Source: Xenorhabdus thuongxuanensis (GTDB lineage: Bacteria; Pseudomonadota; Gammaproteobacteria; Enterobacterales; Enterobacteriaceae). From it: 64,000 nucleotides of DNA. The stretch covers positions 1 to 64,000 of the forward strand of contig NZ_MKGR01000004.1 in assembly GCF_001908095.1 (NCBI RefSeq), written 5' to 3'. The notes beneath the pieces were generated by a model that saw only the letters and a list, made by a program, of their open reading frames with translations, had not been told where the DNA came from and did not search any database. The position numbers and the translations under genes were made by a program. Below are positions 1 to 9,511 of this stretch, piece by piece. Numbering within the stretch: the stretch's first letter is position 1; every line of letters begins with the position of its first letter.

Positions 1-24
1 AGCCATGATCAAACTCTTCAATTA
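1..24 (-). rRNA. rrs: 16S ribosomal RNA, 5' end only (partial)
   Basis: The first 23-24 bases are the reverse complement of the bacterial 16S rRNA 5' end (AATTGAAGAGTTTGATCATG...). The gene therefore runs leftward out of the window. The exact mature 5' end is uncertain by about one base. The downstream features (boxA, P2, P1) are in the order expected for a ribosomal RNA operon, which supports the call despite the short segment. An rrn operon next to hsrA and rbs matches the E. coli rrnC neighbourhood. Confidence 0.93.
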
Positions 25-161
25 AAGGTTTGATGCTCAAAGAATCGTCCTGTTAGTTCGTAATGAATTAACTGTCAGTCACTCTTCAAGACTTTAAATC
101 ATTTTGCCTTTCGGCTTGGATAAGTGTCTTGCGAGTGCCCACACAGATTGTCTGATTAACT

Positions 162-172
162 TGTTAAAGAGC
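162..172 (-). promoter_or_regulatory. rrn leader boxA antitermination element
   Basis: On the minus strand the sequence reads GCTCTTTAACA, the conserved boxA of enterobacterial rRNA leaders. It is followed by the usual leader stretch ending in TGTGTGGGCACTCG (near 131-147). BoxA RNA recruits the Nus/SuhB antitermination complex to the polymerase transcribing the rRNA operon. Confidence 0.88.
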
Positions 173-212
173 GTTGGCAACCGGATGTCTGTTCCGGGTT
201 GCGAGGCTGCGT

Positions 213-240
213 ATCTTACGCTTTTCGCCGCCAGAGTCAA
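213..240 (-). promoter_or_regulatory. rRNA operon promoter P2
   Basis: On the minus strand there is a -35 TTGACT (235-240) and a -10 TAAGAT (213-218) with a 16-base spacer. This matches the E. coli rrn P2 layout between P1 and boxA. In the family, P2 gives lower, steadier rRNA transcription. Confidence 0.8.
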
Positions 241-311
241 GCGATTATTTTCGCTTTTCTCTCACCGTCCTGCGCGGCCTGTTTCAGCGCTGCGTCGGTC
301 AGTGGTGGCGC

Positions 312-339
312 ATTATAGGGGGTTTTACGGCACTGACAA
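312..339 (-). promoter_or_regulatory. rRNA operon promoter P1
   Basis: On the minus strand there is a -35 TTGTCA (334-339) and a perfect -10 TATAAT (312-317), spacer 16, followed by GCGCCACCACTG. This is almost identical to E. coli rrnB P1, including the GC-rich discriminator that makes P1 sensitive to ppGpp/DksA. The T-run on the plus strand at 343-350 and the AT-rich DNA beyond (to about 420) sit where the UP element and Fis sites normally lie. Confidence 0.9.
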
Positions 340-607
340 GAGTTTTTTTTAATTTCTTTCCTGCTCGTGGTTTTTTTCAACAAAAACGGTAATTATGTGT
401 GTTTTACGCACCAAAAATGATGATTTAAACAACAATCATTAAAGACAATATTCTTATACAATGCTCGTTGTTCAATTGATTACGGCAACTATCGATTAGC
501 CTTAGAGGAAATAGTTGACTACTTAACAATCAACAAATGGTTTGAGTTCGATGTAGTAAGATATTATGTATTCACTAACTATCATTAAAAAATAAATGGG
601 ATATCTA
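340..607. other. Noncoding AT-rich spacer between rrn P1 and hsrA
   Basis: No convincing gene is seen here. The left half is the expected UP-element/Fis region of the rRNA promoter. The right half must hold the hsrA promoter, but no clear -35/-10 pair stands out. E. coli has yieP (a GntR-family regulator) between hsrA and the rrn operon; nothing like it remains here. Confidence 0.6.
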
Positions 608-1993
608 ATGGTCAAATCCGCACGCAGTACGTCGGGGTTGCCTTGGATTGCGGCGATAGCTTTTTTTATGCAGTCTTTAGATGCCACAATTCTTAACACT
701 GCACTACCGGCGATTGCAAAAAGTCTTAATCACTCTCCGCTGGCAATGCAACCTGCCATTGTCAGCTATACCTTAACTGTAGCGATGTTAATTCCTGTAA
801 GCGGTTGGCTTGCTGATAGGTTTGGCACTCGTACAGTATTCATTTATGCTGTTTCCTTCTTTTCTTTAGGCTCGCTTGCTTGTGCACTGTCACACAATCT
901 CTCTTTCTTAGTTATATCCCGCGTTATTCAAGGCATAGGTGGAGCTATGATGATGCCTGTTGCTCGCCTGACTTTACTAAGAACATATCCACGTAGCGAA
1001 TTACTACCTATTTTGAATTTTGTCACCATGCCAGGATTATTAGGTCCGATTTTGGGTCCAATGCTCGGCGGATTATTAGTGACTTATGCAACATGGCATT
1101 GGATCTTCATCATCAATATTCCCATTAGCTTATTAGGTATCATTTACGCCAAAAAGAATATGCCCAATTTAACTATGCCCAAATGCTCTTTCGATTTTCT
1201 GGGATTCATGCTGTTTAGTACGAGTTTGGTAATGATTTCGGTCAGCTTTGATTTATTTGGGGATCACTCATTTTCAGGCTATATTCCTCCCGCTTTATTT
1301 TCTGGCGGTATCATTATGCTATTGGGGTATATCTTCCATGCTAAAAGACACTCAAATCCCCTCATTAACCTCCAGTTGTTCCAAACACGTACATTTTCAA
1401 TCGGCATTGCCAGTAATATTGCTACTCGGCTAAGCACTGGCTCGCTTTCATTTATTATTCCTTTGATGCTACAAGTGGGGTTTGGATTTTCAGCAATAAT
1501 TGCTGGCATAATGATGGCACCGAATGCTATTGGCTCAATTTTAGCCAAATCTTTTGTGACCAATATATTGACCCGCTTTGGATATCGAAACACACTCATT
1601 TGGGTCACGATCATTATTGGTATAATGATTTCACAATTCTCGCTACAGACACCGGAACTCCCCATCGTATTTTTGATAATCCCTCTTTTTATATTGGGAA
1701 TGGTAATGTCCACACAGTTCACAGCTATGAATACAATTACCTTGGCTGATCTCAATGATAACAATGCAAGTGCTGGTAACAGCCTGCTGGCAATCACTCA
1801 GCAGTTATCCATCAGTTTTGGAGTGACCGTCAGTGCGGCAGTCCTGAGATTTTATGAGTCAATGGAATATGGCTCAGCCATCAGCCACTTCCACTATACT
1901 TTGATTACGATGGGAGTGATTACCTTGATTTCCTCTACTGTTTTCCTATTACTGAACAAAGAAGACGGTAATAACTTAATTAAGAAGAAATAA
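608..1993 (+). CDS. hsrA: MFS drug:H+ antiporter HsrA (DHA2 family)
   Basis: A 461-residue inner-membrane efflux transporter of the 14-helix DHA2 branch of the major facilitator superfamily. The sequence tracks E. coli HsrA (YieO) from the N-terminus ([26 protein letters not shown]) to the end (DGNNLIK), with the motif-A region [10 protein letters not shown] and motif-C-like [11 protein letters not shown] start at the ATG at 608 rather than 596: a GGGA element lies 7 bases before it and the length matches the family. It converges on rbsR with only 12 bases between stops, as in E. coli. Substrates are not evident; in E. coli it is linked to homocysteine resistance. Confidence 0.9.
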   Translation: MVKSARSTSGLPWIAAIAFFMQSLDATILNTALPAIAKSLNHSPLAMQPAIVSYTLTVAMLIPVSGWLADRFGTRTVFIYAVSFFSLGSLACALSHNLSFLVISRVIQGIGGAMMMPVARLTLLRTYPRSELLPILNFVTMPGLLGPILGPMLGGLLVTYATWHWIFIINIPISLLGIIYAKKNMPNLTMPKCSFDFLGFMLFSTSLVMISVSFDLFGDHSFSGYIPPALFSGGIIMLLGYIFHAKRHSNPLINLQLFQTRTFSIGIASNIATRLSTGSLSFIIPLMLQVGFGFSAIIAGIMMAPNAIGSILAKSFVTNILTRFGYRNTLIWVTIIIGIMISQFSLQTPELPIVFLIIPLFILGMVMSTQFTAMNTITLADLNDNNASAGNSLLAITQQLSISFGVTVSAAVLRFYESMEYGSAISHFHYTLITMGVITLISSTVFLLLNKEDGNNLIKKK

Positions 1994-2005
1994 ATCAGTT
2001 AACGG

Positions 2006-3001
2006 CTAAGCTACAGAACTTCGTTCGATCAATTTAGGTGTCAACATCAGTTGTTTTGGTTCGCTTTCTGGATTGTCCATTCGATAAAGCAGGCTATCAA
2101 TCGCCAATTTACCCAATTCATCTTTTGGTTGATGAATGGTTGTCAACGGAGGGATAAGGTAAGGCGCGATTGCAATATCGTCATATCCGATAATCGAGAT
2201 ATCATCCGGCACGGAAAGTCCCTGCTGATACAAAGCTTGATAAGCGCCAATCGCCACAGCGTCATTCCCCGCAAATAAAGCTTCCGGTGGTTCAGGTAAT
2301 TGGAGAAGTTGCTTCATTGATGAGAATCCACCGGCAAATTCAAAATCACTGTAGATCTCATATCCCATGGGGATCTCCAGCCCAGCATCCTGCATTGCTT
2401 TTTGGTATCCAGCCAAGCGCTGACGAGCGGGTGTCTTATCACGTGGGCCAGTGATACAAGCAATTTTACGAAAACCTCGACCGATCAAGTAATTGGTAGC
2501 CATTTTTCCCCCTTGTAGGGAGTTATCCTTGATAATGTCATAGCAGGTATCAAACGGAGACCAATCCATGATTACCATCGGTACCAATGGGTAGCGACGA
2601 AGAGAGTCACTGGATAGCCTCTGGGTTTCAGAACACATGATTAACAAGCCATCAACGCGCTTTTGCAGCAAGGTTTCCATGCTGCTAATCATACGGGTAA
2701 TGTTACCTTCGGTATTACACAAAATTAAACTGTATCCCCGTTCGTAACAACTCCTTTCTACACCTCTAACGACTTCGGAAAAAAAAGAGTTATCACTGGC
2801 CGTAACCAACATACCAATGGTTTTGGTTTGCTTGACTTTCAAGCTTCTTGCCAAAGCAGACGGCGCATAATTTAATTCCTCAATCGCTGCATTGACTTTC
2901 TTTTTCACGTTTTCACTGACATAACGATTGCCATTAATCACATGAGACACTGTTGATGTTGATACGCCCGCCAGACGAGCAACGTCCTTCATGGTAGCCA
3001 C
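2006..3001 (-). CDS. rbsR: Ribose operon repressor RbsR
   Basis: A 331-residue LacI/GalR-family repressor. The N-terminal helix-turn-helix [21 protein letters not shown] is near-identical to E. coli RbsR. It is followed by the hinge ([11 protein letters not shown]) and a periplasmic-binding-protein-like effector domain that should sense ribose. It is the last gene of the rbs operon, 2 bases after the rbsK stop. Its target is very probably the perfect palindrome at 7694-7713 in front of rbsD. The recognition helix is intact, so the operon should still be regulated even though rbsD is broken. Confidence 0.95.
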   Translation of the reverse strand: MATMKDVARLAGVSTSTVSHVINGNRYVSENVKKKVNAAIEELNYAPSALARSLKVKQTKTIGMLVTASDNSFFSEVVRGVERSCYERGYSLILCNTEGNITRMISSMETLLQKRVDGLLIMCSETQRLSSDSLRRYPLVPMVIMDWSPFDTCYDIIKDNSLQGGKMATNYLIGRGFRKIACITGPRDKTPARQRLAGYQKAMQDAGLEIPMGYEIYSDFEFAGGFSSMKQLLQLPEPPEALFAGNDAVAIGAYQALYQQGLSVPDDISIIGYDDIAIAPYLIPPLTTIHQPKDELGKLAIDSLLYRMDNPESEPKQLMLTPKLIERSSVA

Positions 3002-3003
3002 GG

Positions 3004-3933
3004 TTAATCCTGTTCAGACAGAAATGCATCAATTTCATTCCGCCACGGAACCGCAGGTTGCGCTCCCTGACGCGTAACTGCAATCGCAGCCGCAGCCTGT
3101 GCAAAGCGGATCGACGACAATATCTCTTTTCCTTCCAGCAATCCCGTTACCAAGGCGCCATTAAATGTATCCCCGGCAGCAATTGTGTCGATCGTTTTTA
3201 CTTTAAACCCGGAAACAATTTTCCCTTCCTTATCTTTTTCGCTCAGCCATACACCTCGACTACCCAATGTAATAATGACCGTTTCTATCCCCTTATCATG
3301 TAAAGCCTGAGAGGCTCTGTCCGCCCCAACATCATCTTTTACAGCAATGCCAGTTAAATACTCTGCTTCGGTCTCATTCGGCGTGATAATATCTACCAGC
3401 GAAAGTAATCGATCCGAGATTTTCTGTGCGGGTGCTGGATTCAAGATCACTTTGGTATGATGTTTCTTAGCCGTTTCAGCAGCAAGTTGTACTGTTTCCA
3501 ATGGAGTTTCAAGCTGCAATAACAATGCATCAGCTTCTTTGACAACTTGATCATGACGAAGGAAATAATCAGGGGTTAGCCTGCCATTCGCCCCTGCATT
3601 AATGCCAATAACATTTTCACCCTGCCGATTGACAAAAATCAGAGCAACACCCGTTGTTTCTCCTTCAATAACCTCAATTGAGGAGATATTGATATTATCT
3701 TTCACCAACTGTTGGCAAACACGTGTACCAAGGTCATCTTGGCCAACGCAAGCAATAAATGTAATGTCAGCACCACAACGACCAGCAGCAACTGCCTGGT
3801 TTGCTCCTTTTCCTCCAAAGGCAACCTTATACTGTTCTCCTCTCACTGTTTCCCCTGGTTGGGGAAAAGAATTGAGATTCAAGATGTGATCTACATTGAT
3901 GCTACCCATCACCACCAGTTTTGCCATACTCAT
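3004..3933 (-). CDS. rbsK: Ribokinase
   Basis: A 309-residue PfkB-family kinase that phosphorylates D-ribose to ribose 5-phosphate in the cytoplasm. The N-terminal substrate motif ([11 protein letters not shown], then [13 protein letters not shown]) and the catalytic anion-hole motif AAGDTFNGA near residue 255 are present, with the conserved Asp base. Length matches E. coli RbsK. An AGGA element lies 10 bases before the ATG. It is expressed after rbsB, and a stem-loop lies in the gap. Confidence 0.95.
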   Translation of the reverse strand: MSMAKLVVMGSINVDHILNLNSFPQPGETVRGEQYKVAFGGKGANQAVAAGRCGADITFIACVGQDDLGTRVCQQLVKDNINISSIEVIEGETTGVALIFVNRQGENVIGINAGANGRLTPDYFLRHDQVVKEADALLLQLETPLETVQLAAETAKKHHTKVILNPAPAQKISDRLLSLVDIITPNETEAEYLTGIAVKDDVGADRASQALHDKGIETVIITLGSRGVWLSEKDKEGKIVSGFKVKTIDTIAAGDTFNGALVTGLLEGKEILSSIRFAQAAAAIAVTRQGAQPAVPWRNEIDAFLSEQD

Positions 3934-3958
3934 TACATTTATTCCTGTATAAAAATAA

Positions 3959-3984
3959 TGCAGCCATAAAAACTAATGGCTGCA
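3959..3984 (-). terminator. Stem-loop between rbsB and rbsK (attenuator / mRNA stabiliser)
   Basis: TGCAGCCAT and ATGGCTGCA form a perfect 9-bp stem with an 8-base loop in the 64-base rbsB-rbsK gap. No long U-run directly follows on the minus strand, so partial termination or 3'-end protection of the upstream message is more likely than full termination. This would fit the need for more binding protein (RbsB) than kinase. Confidence 0.6.
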
Positions 3985-3997
3985 TGAATAATGTTGA

Positions 3998-4888
3998 TTA
4001 TTTCTTAACAACTAATCCCAGTTCGACCGGAATGATGGCATCAACTTTTTCACCTTTTAACACTTTGTCCGCGGTCTGAACACCGATGATACCAATTTGA
4101 TCTGGACGCTGTGCGATCGTTGCTCCCAATTTACCGCTCTGTACAGACTTAAGAGCATCGTCAGTGCCATCGAATCCAACAACCAACACATCTTCTTTAC
4201 CGGCTGCCTGCAACGCTCGCAATGCCCCAAGAGCCATTTCATCATTTTGAGCGAAAACGGCCTGTACTGACGGATGAGCTGTCAGCAAGTTTTGCATGAC
4301 ATTCATCCCCTTTGTGCGATCATAATCAGCAGGCTGACTAGCCAACATATTGAATTTGTGCTTTTGGGCTGCCTGACCAAAACCTTCACCACGTTCACGC
4401 GCACCTGAAGTTCCTGGAATGCCTTCCAATTGAATGACTTTGACATCATTACCTAATTTCCCAGCGATAAAATCAGCTGCCATTTTGGCACCTAAACGGC
4501 TGTCGGAAGCAATATAGCTGATAACGTTGCCCTTATACGCTGAACGGTCAAGAGTAATAACCGGAATATTCGCCTTATTTGCCACGATCACTGCATTACC
4601 AACAGCATCTGAGTCGGTTGGGTTAATTAACAACAATTTTATGCCACGAACTGCCAAATCCTGTACATTGGCCAATTCTTTTGCTGGATTATCCTGAGAA
4701 TCAAGTACAATTAAGTGATATCCCAGCTTATCAGCCTCTTTTTGTGCGCTATCTTTCATGGTGACAAAGAAAGGGTTATTCAAGGTTGAAATAACCAATG
4801 CAATGCTATCTCTCGCCAGTGCATTAGCACTTATAGTGACACTCAATGCCATGACGGAGAAAATAGTTGCCAGCTTCTTCATTTTCAT
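3998..4888 (-). CDS. rbsB: Periplasmic ribose-binding protein
   Basis: A 296-residue solute-binding protein delivering ribose to the RbsAC transporter and, in chemotactic relatives, to the Trg receptor. It has a Sec signal peptide ([20 protein letters not shown], cleavage likely after ANALA). The mature part follows E. coli RbsB closely ([52 protein letters not shown]). The AGGA ribosome-binding site is 9 bases before the start. Confidence 0.96.
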   Translation of the reverse strand: MKMKKLATIFSVMALSVTISANALARDSIALVISTLNNPFFVTMKDSAQKEADKLGYHLIVLDSQDNPAKELANVQDLAVRGIKLLLINPTDSDAVGNAVIVANKANIPVITLDRSAYKGNVISYIASDSRLGAKMAADFIAGKLGNDVKVIQLEGIPGTSGARERGEGFGQAAQKHKFNMLASQPADYDRTKGMNVMQNLLTAHPSVQAVFAQNDEMALGALRALQAAGKEDVLVVGFDGTDDALKSVQSGKLGATIAQRPDQIGIIGVQTADKVLKGEKVDAIIPVELGLVVKK

Positions 4889-4912
4889 ATTATTTTTTCC
4901 TGTAGGGTAAGG

Positions 4913-5890
4913 TTATTTACTGCTTTTGTTATCAACCAAGACCGCCAGTAAAATAACAACTGCCTTGACGATCATCTGGTAGTTGGAAGAAATACCTAAT
5001 AAATTCAAACCATTATTCAAAAAGCCTAAAATCAACGCACCAATCAACGTACCAACAATTCGCCCCTTGCCTCCTGCCAAACTGGTTCCACCCAGTACGA
5101 CTGCTGCAATAGCATCCAGTTCATAACCACTTCCAGCCATCGGTTGAGCAGAAGATAATCGGGCAACTTCGATAATACTGGCCAGTGCAGCCAACAGACC
5201 ACATAGGGAATAAACGATTATTTTTATTTTATCAACACCAATACCTGATAAACGTGTTGCAGATTCATTTCCGCCTAATGCGTAGATGTAACGACCAAGA
5301 CGAGTGTGGTGAAGAATGAACCAAGCCGCGACAAACACCAGCGACATAATCCACACAGGCGCAGGCACTCCTAATGGACGCCCAATACCAAACCAACCAA
5401 ACAGATCAGCATTGTCACTGAAACCGGTATTAATCGGACTCCCATCGGTATAAACCCGAGTCACTCCGCGCAACAATAACATCATCACCAGTGTTGCAAT
5501 AAATGCCTGAACCTGACCTTTTGCAACAATCACACCTGTGCAGGCCCCAATTGCGGCCCCCAATGCCAAAGCCCCAGCAACAGCGACCAAGGCATTGATA
5601 TCTGCTCCAACCATTGATGCCGCTACAGCACCAGTCAGGGCCAACAAAGAGCCAACTGATAGATCAATTCCTGATGCCAGAATAACCAACGTCATGCCTA
5701 CCGCCATGATAGCGTTGACAGAAGTTTGCTGGAGGATGTTAAACAGGTTATTCAATGTGAAAAAATTGGGGCTAAGGGAAGAAACGATGGCAATCAAAAA
5801 TAAGAGCGCAATAAGTGATTTCTGCTCCATCAACCATGTTTTCGTAAACCAACGTCGGGAGGCTGGCGCTATACTAGAATTCATATCCAT
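4913..5890 (-). CDS. rbsC: Ribose ABC transporter permease
   Basis: A 325-residue inner-membrane permease with multiple hydrophobic helices, matching E. coli RbsC along its length (SPNFFTLNNLFNILQQTSVNAIMAVGMT; GYELDAIAAVVLGGTSLAGG; the ABC-contacting ALVDNK tail). The first ATG overlaps the rbsA stop (TAATG) and lies only 2 bases after AAGGA. The ATG at 5884 has a better 8-base spacing and is a real alternative start. Translational coupling to rbsA is likely. Confidence 0.95.
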   Translation of the reverse strand: MDMNSSIAPASRRWFTKTWLMEQKSLIALLFLIAIVSSLSPNFFTLNNLFNILQQTSVNAIMAVGMTLVILASGIDLSVGSLLALTGAVAASMVGADINALVAVAGALALGAAIGACTGVIVAKGQVQAFIATLVMMLLLRGVTRVYTDGSPINTGFSDNADLFGWFGIGRPLGVPAPVWIMSLVFVAAWFILHHTRLGRYIYALGGNESATRLSGIGVDKIKIIVYSLCGLLAALASIIEVARLSSAQPMAGSGYELDAIAAVVLGGTSLAGGKGRIVGTLIGALILGFLNNGLNLLGISSNYQMIVKAVVILLAVLVDNKSSK

Positions 5891-7410
5891 TATCCTTGAC
5901 CATTCTCTTTTAATTGCATCGTATTTTGTTTACCAACAGCAGCGGCCATCAACACTTCCTGAGAAATACCATTCACATTGAATTCCCCACTGATACGACC
6001 TTCATGCATAACCAGAATACGATCACTCATTCCCATCACTTCAGGCATTTCAGAAGAAACCAAAATAATGCTTAAGCCTTCTTTTTTAAACTGGTTGATA
6101 AGCTGATAGATTTCCCTTTTCGCCCCAACATCTACGCCTCGGGTTGGCTCATCAAGGATCAACACCTTTGGACGAGTCATCAATCCACGGGCAATCGCAA
6201 CTTTCTGCTGATTACCACCAGAGAGCAGCCCCATCGTCTGTTCCATTGAGGGGGTTTTGATATTGAACAACTTAATGAAGTCAGCAACGGATTTTTGTTC
6301 TGCGGAGTGATTCAAGAAACAAGAATTTCGGCTGAAATAACGTAATGCTGTGAGGGACATATTCTCTTTGACCGACATTCCCAAGACTAACCCATCACGC
6401 TTGCGGTCTTCCGAAATATAGACAATGCCATTGGTCAGCCCTTCCTGCGGACTGTGGATCGTCAGCGGTTTTCCATCAAGCAAGATCTTGCCTTCAGTTT
6501 TTGGCAAAGCCCCGTAAATCACCTTCATTAATTCAGTACGGCCAGCGCCCATCAGACCGGAGATCCCCAGAATTTCTCCACTAAACAGGGAAAAACTGAC
6601 ATTGTTGATTCCCGATCCAGAAAGGTTTTCTACTTCCAACCGTTTTTCACCTCTCGGTAGATCCAAACGCGGGTATTGCTCCTCCAGCTTGCGCCCCACC
6701 ATCATTTCGATCAATCGATCTTCATTCAGGGCATTGACAGGTTGTTCACCAATAAATTGCCCATCACGCAATACCGTCACATCATCACAAATTTTAAAAA
6801 GCTCTTTCAAACGATGGGAAATATAGACAATGCCACACCCTTGCGCTTTCAGTTCCCGTATGACATGAAACAAGGATTCCGTTTCGGTATCCGTCAAGGC
6901 ATCTGTAGGTTCATCCATAATGATAACTTTGGATTGGAAACTCAGCACTTTGGCAATTTCTACCATTTGCTGCTCACCAATGGACAATTCAGAAACAAGC
7001 CGATGGCTGCTGTAACGGATATTGAGACGCCTCAGCAAGTTATCGGCTTCTTCATACATTTTTTTCCAATTGATGACGCCCAGTTTATTGACGAATTCAC
7101 GACCCAAAAAAACGTTTTCAGCAATCGTTAGTTGGGGGATGAGGTTTAATTCTTGATGAATAATGCCAATACCCGATTCCAGAGAGGATTTGGGACCAGA
7201 GAAAGCCACATCCTTCCCAAGATAGCGGATCGTGCCAGCATCTTTTGTATAAATGCCGGTCAAGACTTTCATCATTGTAGACTTACCGGCACCATTTTCG
7301 CCGACTAACGCCATTACTTTCCCGGGATAAACCCGCAGTGCAGCTCCTGACAATGCTTTTACTCCAGGAAAAGCCTTATCAATTCCCTTTAACTCCAGTA
7401 ATGGCTTCAT
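5890..7410 (-). CDS. rbsA: Ribose ABC transporter ATP-binding protein (two ATPase domains)
   Basis: A 506-residue fused double-ABC ATPase of the sugar (CUT2) class. Domain 1 has Walker [10 protein letters not shown] and signature LSIGEQQ. Domain 2 has signature [15 protein letters not shown] and Walker [16 protein letters not shown]; its own Walker A is degenerate (GLMGAGRTE), as usual in RbsA. I start at the ATG at 7410, where GAGG lies 5 bases upstream, instead of the in-frame ATG at 7431. This gives the E. coli N-terminus [17 protein letters not shown]. Confidence 0.95.
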   Translation of the reverse strand: MKPLLELKGIDKAFPGVKALSGAALRVYPGKVMALVGENGAGKSTMMKVLTGIYTKDAGTIRYLGKDVAFSGPKSSLESGIGIIHQELNLIPQLTIAENVFLGREFVNKLGVINWKKMYEEADNLLRRLNIRYSSHRLVSELSIGEQQMVEIAKVLSFQSKVIIMDEPTDALTDTETESLFHVIRELKAQGCGIVYISHRLKELFKICDDVTVLRDGQFIGEQPVNALNEDRLIEMMVGRKLEEQYPRLDLPRGEKRLEVENLSGSGINNVSFSLFSGEILGISGLMGAGRTELMKVIYGALPKTEGKILLDGKPLTIHSPQEGLTNGIVYISEDRKRDGLVLGMSVKENMSLTALRYFSRNSCFLNHSAEQKSVADFIKLFNIKTPSMEQTMGLLSGGNQQKVAIARGLMTRPKVLILDEPTRGVDVGAKREIYQLINQFKKEGLSIILVSSEMPEVMGMSDRILVMHEGRISGEFNVNGISQEVLMAAAVGKQNTMQLKENGQG

Positions 7411-7448
7411 AATAACCTCAGAAAGTGACACTTTTCTCTTTCAGAATG

Positions 7449-7680
7449 CTATGACTGACATATTTTAATCGCTATTGCATTTCCCTGTTGTATTTCGAAA
7501 ACAGCAATACGCTTGGTGATTTGTTCATGTATACCGATTGTGTTCAATAATTTCAGCGGCCAAAATGGCCGCTTCAACTTGTACTTCCTGAACAACAACA
7601 TCAAAGACAGATAACAGATCGGGTGTTCCCTGGGTTAGCGCTAAATCAATTCTTTGGGTAGATAATGGGATAGTTTTCAT
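7449..7680 (-). pseudogene. rbsD: rbsD remnant (D-ribose pyranase), N-terminal deletion and frameshift
   Basis: From an ATG at 7680 (AGAGG upstream) the frame reads [18 protein letters not shown]..., then [17 protein letters not shown], matching the middle of E. coli RbsD. The first frame stops at 7525-7527. The homology continues in another frame ([18 protein letters not shown], stop at 7449-7451), so there is a frameshift near 7530. About 25 N-terminal residues, including the catalytic His20 region (LGHTD), are missing just after the start, and the C-terminal barrel is lost. It sits first in the rbs operon directly behind the operator. Function as a pyranase is not credible; ribose anomer exchange would have to be spontaneous. 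Confidence 0.9.
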
Positions 7681-7693
7681 TTTTATAAGCCTC

Positions 7694-7713
7694 TTAGCGA
7701 AACGTTTCGCTAA
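7694..7713. promoter_or_regulatory. RbsR operator of the rbs operon
   Basis: A perfect 20-bp palindrome (TTAGCGAAAC / GTTTCGCTAA) lies 13 bases before the rbsD remnant start. It is nearly identical to the E. coli rbs operator and has the AAACGTTT core typical of LacI-family sites. It should block the rbs promoter until ribose binds RbsR. Confidence 0.9.
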
Positions 7714-7775
7714 AAGGCCATCATATAAAGCTAACTATCAAAGACAACATGATTGATACGAAAATGTGATCATCA

Positions 7776-7788
7776 TTGAAACGTTTAA
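7776..7788. promoter_or_regulatory. Possible second LacI-family operator with adjacent CRP half-site
   Basis: TTGAAACGTTTAA is a palindrome with the same AAACGTTT core as the main rbs operator, about 70 bases further upstream. Just beside it, TGTGA (7765-7769) resembles half of a CRP site. It lies between rbs (minus) and ravA (plus). It could be an auxiliary RbsR site or serve a PurR-like regulator; this is inference from pattern only. Confidence 0.4.
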
Positions 7789-7955
7789 GAAGATGATAAT
7801 TAGAAGAAAAAAATAACTTATTGAATAAATTAAGCTGAATCGATTTTTTAAAACACACCATTAAAACTTAATAAATTATCACCAAAACCTTTGCATAGGG
7901 TGAATTTTATCTATAAATAAAGGAAGGTAACTATTCAAACCTTGGTGTAAATACT

Positions 7956-9449
7956 ATGCGATTGGTCGAGAAAATATCCCTATTAGGTCAGTATTTAGAA
8001 AGCGGACTATATGAAAGACGGCAAGCCATTCGCCTGTGCCTGCTGGCCGCTTTATGTGGAGAGAGTGTTTTTCTTCTTGGACCACCAGGAATAGCTAAAA
8101 GCCTTATCGCACGTCGGCTCAAGTTTGCATTTCAAAATGCCCACGCTTTTGAGTACCTGATGACCCGTTTTTCCACCCCAGAAGAGATCTTCGGCCCCCT
8201 TTCCATTCAAGCACTCAAAGATGAAGGACGTTACCAGCGCCTTACCGAAGGTTATTTACCCGAAGCCGAAATCGTTTTCTTGGATGAAATTTGGAAAGCA
8301 GGGCCCGCCATTTTGAATACGTTACTCACCGCGATCAATGAAAAGAAATTCAGAAATGGCAACCAAGAAGAACAGCTACCGATGCGTTTACTGGTTACAG
8401 CATCCAATGAACTCCCTGATAGTGATAGCAGTCTGGAAGCACTTTACGATCGTATGTTGATCCGACTCTGGCTAGACAAGATTCAGGAAAAGAAAAATTT
8501 TCGAGCCTTACTGACTGACCGAAACAATGAAAATGGCAATCCCGTGCCTACCCATATTCAAATCACCGATGATGAATTTCAGCAATGGCAAAGCAAGATC
8601 AATCATGTATCCCTGCCAAATCATATCTTCGAACTGATTTATCAATTACGCCAACAAGTAAATGCGACTGAGAGTACGGCTGATGTCTCAGATCGCCGTT
8701 GGAAAAAATCCATCCGTTTACTGCAAGCCTGTGTCTTTTTCAGTGGCAGAAGTGAGATATCTCCATTAGATATCGTGCTATTAAAAGATTGCCTATGGCA
8801 CGATTTGGATAGCTTAAAACTCTTGTCCCAATTTTTACATGTCTTATTGACAGAACAGGCTTATCTGCAACATTCCCTCATGCAAAAAATGGAGAAGTTA
8901 TACCAGCAATGGGTACAGTTCAACCAAGACGAAAATAACCATCATCCCCTGCAATTAGTCGCCAAATCCTCTCTGTTTGGCCGCAGGGCTTTCTATTCAC
9001 TGCCTGAAAATATTACAGATGAAAAACTGGTCCTGTTTTTACATCCTTCATTACACATACATAATATTGAAGTCAATTTCATTGAATTAGATAAAAAATC
9101 ACTGGAAAATGCCCTAAAAAATAATACAGGAGAACTCTCAGCCTGTTTAAATGGCATTGGTTTTCCTCAAACTATCACGGCCGAAATCAATGAAAAGAAC
9201 CAGCTTACAGTGCTGGATATTAGCCGTAATAGCGCTGTCCTCTGCCTATCTGGTCCCACAAAGAACACTAATACAGAATGGCGTGAAAATCTGGCATCTA
9301 TCAGCGATGAAATTCAACAACAACGTCATCTGTTTAATCAACATCAACCCTGTTTATTTATCGAAGAACACTGGCTTGCCAGCATAGAGCAGAGTTTCCT
9401 ACAATTAACCGAAAAACTGAAACAATTGAAATCAAAAATGGGGAAGTAA
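7956..9449 (+). CDS. ravA: MoxR-type AAA+ ATPase RavA
   Basis: A 497-residue hexameric AAA+ ATPase of the MoxR family that works with the VWA protein ViaA. In E. coli the pair interacts with LdcI and modulates respiratory complexes and aminoglycoside sensitivity. Walker [12 protein letters not shown] is near residue 45 and Walker [10 protein letters not shown] near 107-115. The sensor TASNELP follows, and the C-terminal LARA region continues to [21 protein letters not shown]. The normal partner viaA is 3.7 kb downstream, behind an inserted helicase gene, so the two are no longer in one tight operon. The last codons lie in a repeat also found before viaA (9431-9442). Confidence 0.93.
   Translation: MRLVEKISLLGQYLESGLYERRQAIRLCLLAALCGESVFLLGPPGIAKSLIARRLKFAFQNAHAFEYLMTRFSTPEEIFGPLSIQALKDEGRYQRLTEGYLPEAEIVFLDEIWKAGPAILNTLLTAINEKKFRNGNQEEQLPMRLLVTASNELPDSDSSLEALYDRMLIRLWLDKIQEKKNFRALLTDRNNENGNPVPTHIQITDDEFQQWQSKINHVSLPNHIFELIYQLRQQVNATESTADVSDRRWKKSIRLLQACVFFSGRSEISPLDIVLLKDCLWHDLDSLKLLSQFLHVLLTEQAYLQHSLMQKMEKLYQQWVQFNQDENNHHPLQLVAKSSLFGRRAFYSLPENITDEKLVLFLHPSLHIHNIEVNFIELDKKSLENALKNNTGELSACLNGIGFPQTITAEINEKNQLTVLDISRNSAVLCLSGPTKNTNTEWRENLASISDEIQQQRHLFNQHQPCLFIEEHWLASIEQSFLQLTEKLKQLKSKMGK
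9431..9442. repeat. Left copy of the direct repeat flanking the helicase insertion
   Basis: ATCAAAAATGGG occurs here inside the last codons of ravA and again at 13102-13113 just before viaA. With the preceding bases (TGAA versus TGAG) 15 of 16 positions match. The two copies bracket the SWIM/SNF2 helicase gene almost exactly, as expected for an insertion duplication or a recombination junction. Confidence 0.6.
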
Positions 9450-9511
9450 TATCGTGTGGGTCTTCTGCAAGGGAGCGACAAATATCATCTCCCTTGGGAT
9501 AAAGTCATGCA

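Noticed and set aside
1279-1797. 172-codon ORF antisense to hsrA
   Set aside because: A shadow frame of a membrane-protein gene with no independent evidence.
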